Both the position numbers and the translations under genes were made by a program. A stretch of 64,000 nt of DNA, taken from contig CM057002.1 in NCBI GenBank assembly GCA_029891345.1, positions 66,110,590 through 66,174,589 on the forward strand, read 5' to 3'. The notes below the pieces were generated by a model. The model ran no database searches, was not told the origin of the DNA, and saw only the letters and a list, made by a program, of their open reading frames with translations. This document shows, one piece after another, positions 57,796 through 64,000 of this stretch (position 1 is its first letter; each line of letters begins with the position of its first letter). This DNA is from Dryococelus australis (lineage: Eukaryota > Arthropoda > Insecta > Phasmatodea > Phasmatidae).

Positions 57796-58140
57796 AACTA
57801 AAGATGAGGTAGACCGCTTATTCGTCTTCTGCTCATGTACTCAACTTTGACCCACTGGAGAGGAAAGCACTTTAAGTCACGTGGTCAACGGTGATGAACG
57901 TGTATCTTAATTTAGTCACAAGAACCATTATATTAAACACTTTACCAATTTCATTTTTTAATCGAACTGCATTACAAATTGGTTGGAGGAAGTATACAAA
58001 CATCAAGGCATTTGTTTACGAAACAGTGTTCTAACTTCAAACCCAATTCACGCCATTTTTGCTAGACGTGTTGGCAGAAAAGCAGTTAAATGTTGGGGCA
58101 CGGAGATTGGTTGTGAGCTGCTGCCTGACGCTGTAGAGGT
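57796..58140 (+). mobile_element. 370-400 bp TIR element, CTAAAGATGAGGTAGA-end family (copy 4)
   Basis: Left end ACTAAAGATGAGGTAGACCG is the best preserved in the window. Interior AACTGCATTACAAATTGGTT and GGGCACGGAGATTGGTTGT. The right end is eroded beyond about 58140 (CTGTAGAGGTGGACCC). Confidence 0.75.
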
Positions 58141-58789
58141 GGACCCACCCCGGCCCTCCCCTCCCCCCCCAACGGACTGACACGCTCGTTGACTCCTGGG
58201 GAATGTTGCACAATTCTACCAATATTATTAGTAACATTTTATTAGTAACATTTTAGAAGTTACATTGATTTGTTTTGCATAATGGAAAACGACTTTAAAG
58301 TATTATACGTTTATTTATACAAGTAAATTTCGCAAGTTAAAAGTCAACTGATTGGTGCAGTTAAATTTTTAATTTGCTATTCATTAATTAATAATGAATA
58401 AAGCATAAATCGAAACTATGTATCCTCTAAAGAATTAAAGAATAACTATCTGTATTATTTGGTGCATTCAGCTAAACACTAACAAAGAAATAAAAAGTGC
58501 AAGAATGGAAGAAAATTAATTCATATGCACAAGTATTCCGCCATACTATTTATAAGCAAGTGGACACCTGTATAAAATAAGCTACCGCAAATTAATAATT
58601 TTTACGAACTTGTAAAAACACCGCCAATTATGCAACAGATACTTGTAAAATCCACAAATATTTTAAGTTTTACAACTTGTGATTTGTAGAATTATAAATT
58701 GTTATTATGAAACACTATTCTACGAGTTACAAGTACTGTCACTAATACTAACTTGTAAGTCATTATGCAATAGGCCCCGACCGCCCTTT
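58141..58789. other. unassigned, with repeated ACTTGTAA motifs
   Basis: Between 58600 and 58765 the motif ACTTGTAA / TTACAAGT recurs (CTTGTAAAA, TTTTACAACTTGTG, GAGTTACAAGTACTG, AACTTGTAAG). This looks like one arm of a CACTG-type element, but no ends or core were found. Confidence 0.35.
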
Positions 58790-59500
58790 CTGGGAAACCC
58801 GTTAATAATAGACAGCGGCTGTCGCGCTGCTCGGCGCCTTACTTACGTCATGGCTCCTCTCCCCTGCTGGAGGTTTCGACGACGCAAGAATGTTCTGGTG
58901 AGACTGGCTGGCGCATCGACCCTCCGCGACGCATCACGGGTGTTGGGGAAAATTCTAGGTGGCGGCCTAAGACACTATATATACTGCCGCAACTCAGGGG
59001 CCGGCAGTCTGATGGAGGCCACCTAGCCGAGTGTGCGCGAGGGAAGTAATGTGTGGACGACTGGAGATTGCGGGACGACGGCGAGTGAGGTGTTCGTGGA
59101 GGACTCTAGAACATTGCGACTGGCGGGACATGGACTGAACTGAGGTGGGACTGAATGGAAGTGTAATTCTGATTTTATTGTAAATATTCTGTCAGATATG
59201 GACGCATAAATGATAAAATAATTGAATAGGTTGATACACTGTCTATTGGGACTGATGTTTAATTATTTAATTTATTTCTTTGTGGTGATTATAAATTGTA
59301 CTAAATTGGAGTAATTAGTTGTGAACTGTAAGTGATATCAATTTATTGTGAGATTTTGAGTTCAGAGAATTTCTCTGTAGTTATTGTAAATAAGGACGTT
59401 GTAATTATTTTATTTGATTAAGACATCCATCCCTTAACGAACTTGGTATCGCCCACTTAATTTCTAGAGAGAGAACTTGTAACAAGTTATCTTTAGTCTA
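58790..59500 (+). mobile_element. LTR-like promoter region, second divergent copy
   Basis: TTACGTCATGG and CCCCTGCTGGAGG (58842-58875) correspond to GACGTCAC...CCCTGCTGGAGG of the array at 29645, here as a single unit. TATATATACTGCCGCAACTC at 58976 corresponds to the TATA region at 30121. Similarity continues in the leader to about 59280. There is no adjoining retrotransposon coding sequence. The region after 59450 (GAACTTGGTATCGCCCACTT) could hold the LTR end, but I could not fix the boundary. Confidence 0.5.
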
Positions 59501-60249
59501 TGAACTGGTGTACCGACCAAAATTGCATGTGAGGTGTTTCGATCTACTTTTCACTCGAAGGACACTCGTAGGTACTTTACATTGCTGGTAAGTTGCAAAC
59601 ATGGCTTCAAAAACGATTTAATTATTTCAAGTCATATATAAAAGCTCGTTCTTGCTCTTCGCATTCTATTCTTTACTTTCTGTTAAGCATTTAAAAACGA
59701 AAGTTTTCGAAAATTACTTAAATCCTCCGACATACCCTTTGAACTATTAGCATAGGCCCCCCTAAATAATGTTATAATGACGATAGAAAATTTGAAATAA
59801 ATATCGAACATTAAAATTTAATTGTATCAAACGTGTACCGTTCTACATTGCTGAGGGACAGAGAATTAATAACAGGGAGTCAGTTTCTGAACGAATCAAG
59901 ACGCGGCGATCGTCACACGCAGGGTCTCTTCAGTGTACCATGGGAAGTATGGTGAACAAAACCTCACTACAGTTGTGACGAAAATAAGATTGGGGGAGGG
60001 GGGTGTTAGGGGAGACAGTGGCGAAGGAAATGCATAGTACCTTATGTAAATGACATTAGAACTGGAATTAATTAGGTAGGTATGTAGCATCAGTCACTGG
60101 TAACTAATTCAACACTACAGTATTCTATTTGTCCGGTTAAGCAATGCTGGAAAGTAGTGACTAGATGCTCGCTGTTACAGGCCTTAGTGAAATGGCAGCG
60201 ATTGTGTATAAAAGAATGCCACTTGCCTTAGTTGGAAATATAACCAAGT
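59501..60249. other. unassigned DNA
   Basis: Nothing recognised. Confidence 0.35.
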
Positions 60250-60678
60250 AAAGGCTGTTCACGATAAAGTGAGCACTTCTGCAATCAACCTTAGGCAAAT
60301 TTCACTGTCCCTGCCTGTATATATTTTAACAGGCGCACTGAGTGACATGCGCCCGGTAAAGTTGGCAACGAAGGATGGAAAGTAGCTATATATATTAACG
60401 ACGAATAAAAAGTGATCAGTAACTATTTGTGATAAAAAAAAAACAGGAAGTGGGAAATATAATTTTTTATCTATCGAAGTGCAAAAATGAGTACATTTGA
60501 AAAACATTTAAGTTAGTTTTCTAATAACTTTACAGTTTCAATTGACCGACGCAAGAATAAAATGACGAGGACCATGGCAATGTTAATTTTACACAAGACG
60601 GAAGAACACACAGCGTACATACAAGAAGATCTCAAGCAGAGCTTTCAAAAGTGATCAGTTTACCGTGAACAGCCTATA
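60250..60678 (+). mobile_element. 420 bp-class MITE, near full length reference copy
   Basis: AAAGGCTGTTCACGATAAAG and CAGTTTACCGTGAACAGCCT ends, TA borders. Landmarks in order: CTGCAATCAACCTTAGG, CTGTATATATTTTAACAGGC, GCGCCCGGTAAAGTTGGCAA, CAATTGACCGACGCAAGAAT, GGCAATGTTAATTTTACACA, GATCTCAAGCAGAGCTTTC. Best source for a consensus. Confidence 0.9.
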
Positions 60679-62945
60679 GAGGAGTGTGAAAAGACGGACG
60701 GGCCGCAGACACGAATGACGCGAGCAAAGTTACAAGAGTTAGTGTGTCGGGGTAGAGAGTGTATGTTTGGAGAGGCTGTGCCACAGCTAGCGGCAGGCGG
60801 GCGGCGCCGCTGTACAAATGCAGTGGGACGGCCATAAGGACACGCGCCGTGCACGGTCTTTCTCGGAATGCTGCAGGGAAGGAACAACAAACCAGTGATC
60901 GGAGAGGGAGATGTGAGAACTTGCTCTGATCAGTCCTGGGTTGACGTGCTCGCTGTGGGCAAGTGCAAGAGACACCAGTCAATGCTGTGCAAGTACGCTG
61001 TACTGTTTCTTCTCATCGTAGCTCACTGTACTACATGCACACATTACTAACTACTACACATATTACCAACATTGTCACATTTACCATCTATACTGCACAT
61101 GAAAGAACAATGCACGTATTATGCAACACGGTGTTAAAATAACTTACCAAGATTTTACATCGGTTTTTTAATCAATAAGTAACAGTATTTCAATAAAAAA
61201 CGTCTAACTATTACCTTTCAAAAAACACATATTGCAGCAAAAAAAAAAATTATCAAACAAGATCATCATAACAGTCACACTGGTTGAATGTAACACACAA
61301 TTTACTAGCAATGTTTCCAAATATTTTTTTATGTATTTTATTAACACCCATGTCGGCTATGGAAGATAAATTAATGACCATAATATAAACAACGTGTGTG
61401 TTACCATTAGGACCGTTAATTCATAACGTGCATTAATAATTAGGGCGAACTGTTTCCTTTTTGAAAATTAGCTTTCTGAAGCATGCAGAATGGAAATATT
61501 CGTCGATTTTGATTAAACATACATATTAATTTTTTAAAACTCAAAATTGTAGGAAAATATCATAGAGTGCGACAACATATATGCATGCGTTTCTCATTAG
61601 CAAAGTAAATCAGTTTCAATTTTCTGTTGCTCTCTCTAGAGTATGTTATTTTTAAGTGACAAGGCTTCATGAAGACCCCGTAAATGTTACGAGCTCTTAT
61701 CTCTCACGAACGCTGGTATGTCCGTGGCGACTAACAATATTACATCAACTACGTAAGTTAGCCATTTTAATTGTGACATTTTAATACAAAAGAGCATAAC
61801 GTCGTTCGAAACTCAATTGATTGTGGACAATACATAAAATTTTATATGCATAGAATATGGTCCCCTTATAGTTTAGGCATAAAAAAAACTATATATTTGA
61901 AGGCTAAACACAGTGAAACTAAGCGTCGCATTTGATAGAAAAGTTATCATGGTGGTGTGTGTTATCTCACGAACACAGATTGGCTGGAATCAAACCGTTC
62001 AAGTTCGTGGCCAATTAAGACTTAGTATTCGTGAACTCATTGACGGTTTTCTAAATGCTTCACTGAATTCAAGTGACAATATTTTTGAGAATACAGACGA
62101 AAATTCGTATATTCTGTCAACATTTTTGGTTAATTATTCCTGCAATACTACAGATAGACATGAAAATATATTCCAATTTACTGCATCATCATAATTAAAC
62201 ATTAACATCACTCATATAACGTTTAAATTGTATTTAAATTATTACAAATATATACAAAGGTATACTAAATAAGGTACAAGTATTGAACAATTGCACCAAC
62301 TGGACGGAGTACAGATGATACGATACAAAGCCATAAAAGGCAGCGAGCGTGAAGATAGGCGGGCGACTTGCAGCAGGAGGAGGTTGTGTGAAGCAGAGAG
62401 CAGCAGCTGTATGTGTGATGACGTCATACAGGCACACATGGCGGCCCCTGTGTTTAGAAAAAAAAAGGGGGGGGGGGCACGCTGACTCCAACTCCCAGCC
62501 AGGGGAGGCTACTAACACAGACCTTCAACCCCTCACTCGCATTACCAACCCTCTATGGACCCTCGCGTACTAACACTAGTGTTGCTTAATTGGGATAACA
62601 CACGGCCTAGCGTGTGCTACGTACAGGCTAGTAACAGCACAGCTCCACCCACTTTCCCACATTCATTTAGCGCACACGCCCGTCATTTTAAACTTTCGTC
62701 ATGTACATATACTGTTACGATTTGTCATATGTGTTACATAGGCTTAGCGTGGTAAATCCGACCGCCTACTCTATCAAACCTTCTGTATAGAACGATTAAG
62801 TAAAATGTGATTTGCAATGCAGTATACAACATGCGACATAAATTACATCTTACTGATTTATTTTGTATTATGGAAGATGTCTAAAAGGCAAAACTGTCGG
62901 AATTACTCAACGTGACATTAAATTAACAGTATGCGCCGTAATATG

Positions 62946-62948
<3 letters not shown>
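60679..62948. other. unassigned DNA
   Basis: The segment 60690-60990 is GC-rich, with overlapping short frames on both strands (60 codons plus, up to 102 minus), none recognised. The frame 61913-62194 (93 codons) is open in otherwise AT-rich DNA but resembles nothing I know. A run of A then 12 G occurs at about 62459-62478. Confidence 0.4.

Positions 62949-63017
<69 letters not shown>
62949..63017. repeat. (TA)n microsatellite
   Basis: About 68 bp of pure TA, the longest simple repeat in the window apart from the CT tract at 13874. Confidence 0.95.
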
Positions 63018-63020
<3 letters not shown>

Positions 63021-64000
63021 CACAAGTTCTATATCCATCAGGACGTGGAACCGATTGAATAAATAAACATTCAAAAAAAAATTTCCAATGCACATACTTA
63101 CAGTAAACGCTAGTCAAAGTACGTACTTAACAGTTAATGCCGACTGTGGTTCTATGTTTTAATGTACTGTTTATAGACCATATTATTTCACCTATATCGA
63201 TGAGTTATAAGCTAGGTTTCTAAAAGGCACGTACGTACATCATGAGTCGTCCTACTTCCCCTATGGCACGCCCTGTATAACTACTAACAGATAGTAAGAG
63301 TTTACGCACCGCCCGACTAAACTCCATGTGGTCGAATTCTACCGGAGAATGTGTTCTCAAGACGACGGAAATCAATAAACAAATTAACTCTGCTCAAGTA
63401 TGTACAGAGATATGAAGTATACAATGATTTGTGTGGTATATACACTTAATCAAGATTAGACGCATTCTGTGCGAGTTGTGATGACCCTACAATGAGTCTC
63501 TGTTCAATCAGAAGTAGGATGTCATCTCAAATATAAAACCACGCCATGCCTGAACTTTAATAGCGGCATGACTGTCCTTACGTTACATAAACTATCGCAC
63601 AAATAAAATATGATTATCTGAATGTAGGCGTACATGATTTGCAGTGCACTCTCTGAGCTCGCCTATACACAATATCAAACACTTGGAATGTTATGTATGG
63701 ACGAGGTTTCATATGACCAAATTAAGGAGTTTATGTTTCACTTCAATTACTTTGACAGTATTCCAAATTATTTTTCGTTTACATAATGTGTTTAAAGCCC
63801 TGTCGATAAGACGCACAGTACCTGACTGGCGTGCGCCGGTTGTTATATGTATGTTAAGCAATGATCTCGTGCGGAAATTCTTCTGGCAATTTTAATATTC
63901 TCTTTTTAAAAAAATTAAATACGAAACTTTGTTAGCAGATTGTCTTCTGTTCACTTAATTTCCACTGAAGGAAACAAAAAAGCAAGCCAAGTTCAAGGTG
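63018..64000. other. unassigned DNA to window end
   Basis: No shared repeat. The 83-codon plus frame 63644-63895 has no recognised motif. Confidence 0.35.

Overview
This 64 kb window reads as repeat-rich, gene-poor DNA from a large animal genome, most likely an insect. That call rests on AT-rich sequence with many microsatellites, tRNA-derived SINEs, a decayed Tc1/mariner-type transposase, hAT-like elements and several families of small inverted-repeat elements (MITEs). I cannot name the species. I found no intact host protein-coding gene, no rRNA and no convincing functional tRNA. The longest open frame (195 codons, minus strand, 29598-30185) is kept open by a 66 bp tandem repeat (a multiple of three) and is not a credible gene.

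Layout. At 0-2.4 kb lies a mariner-like deletion derivative with long terminal inverted repeats (TIRs), followed by two MITEs. From 2.4 to 12.7 kb there is mostly unassigned sequence with a 230 bp MITE, two copies of a 370-400 bp TIR family, a SINE and a related MITE. From 12.7 to 31.8 kb come the first TA-flanked 'CACTG' element with a tRNA-like core, a hAT-like element nested in a MITE, a near-perfect hairpin, a palindromic MITE, three SINEs, an LTR-like promoter with six 66 bp repeats, and a second CACTG element nested in a MITE. From 31.9 to 36.0 kb there is a 4.0 kb element with TIRs, an ATAT flank at each end and a multiply broken gene resembling the DUF7869-type proteins of mobile elements. 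From 39.7 to 49.9 kb are two more CACTG-type elements, a 1.8 kb TIR element, a 919 bp hAT-like insertion with a perfect 8 bp target duplication, and a large palindromic MITE. From 52 to 64 kb are further MITEs, a second hAT end, a second LTR-like promoter and long simple repeats.

The dominant signal is one set of MITEs sharing the end AGGCTGTTCACGGTAAAGTG. It has two size classes (about 420 and 230 bp) and about 17 copies or fragments. The most unusual signal is a group of four elements of about 660-940 bp. They share CACTG-like ends and a central tRNA-like Pol III promoter, but each has arms built from its own private short motif.

Nested insertions give a relative order in several places: a MITE inside the LTR-like sequence, a CACTG element inside a MITE, a hAT inside a repeat also present at 24 kb, and another hAT inside a MITE. 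All family relationships were worked out by eye within this window; no database search was possible.
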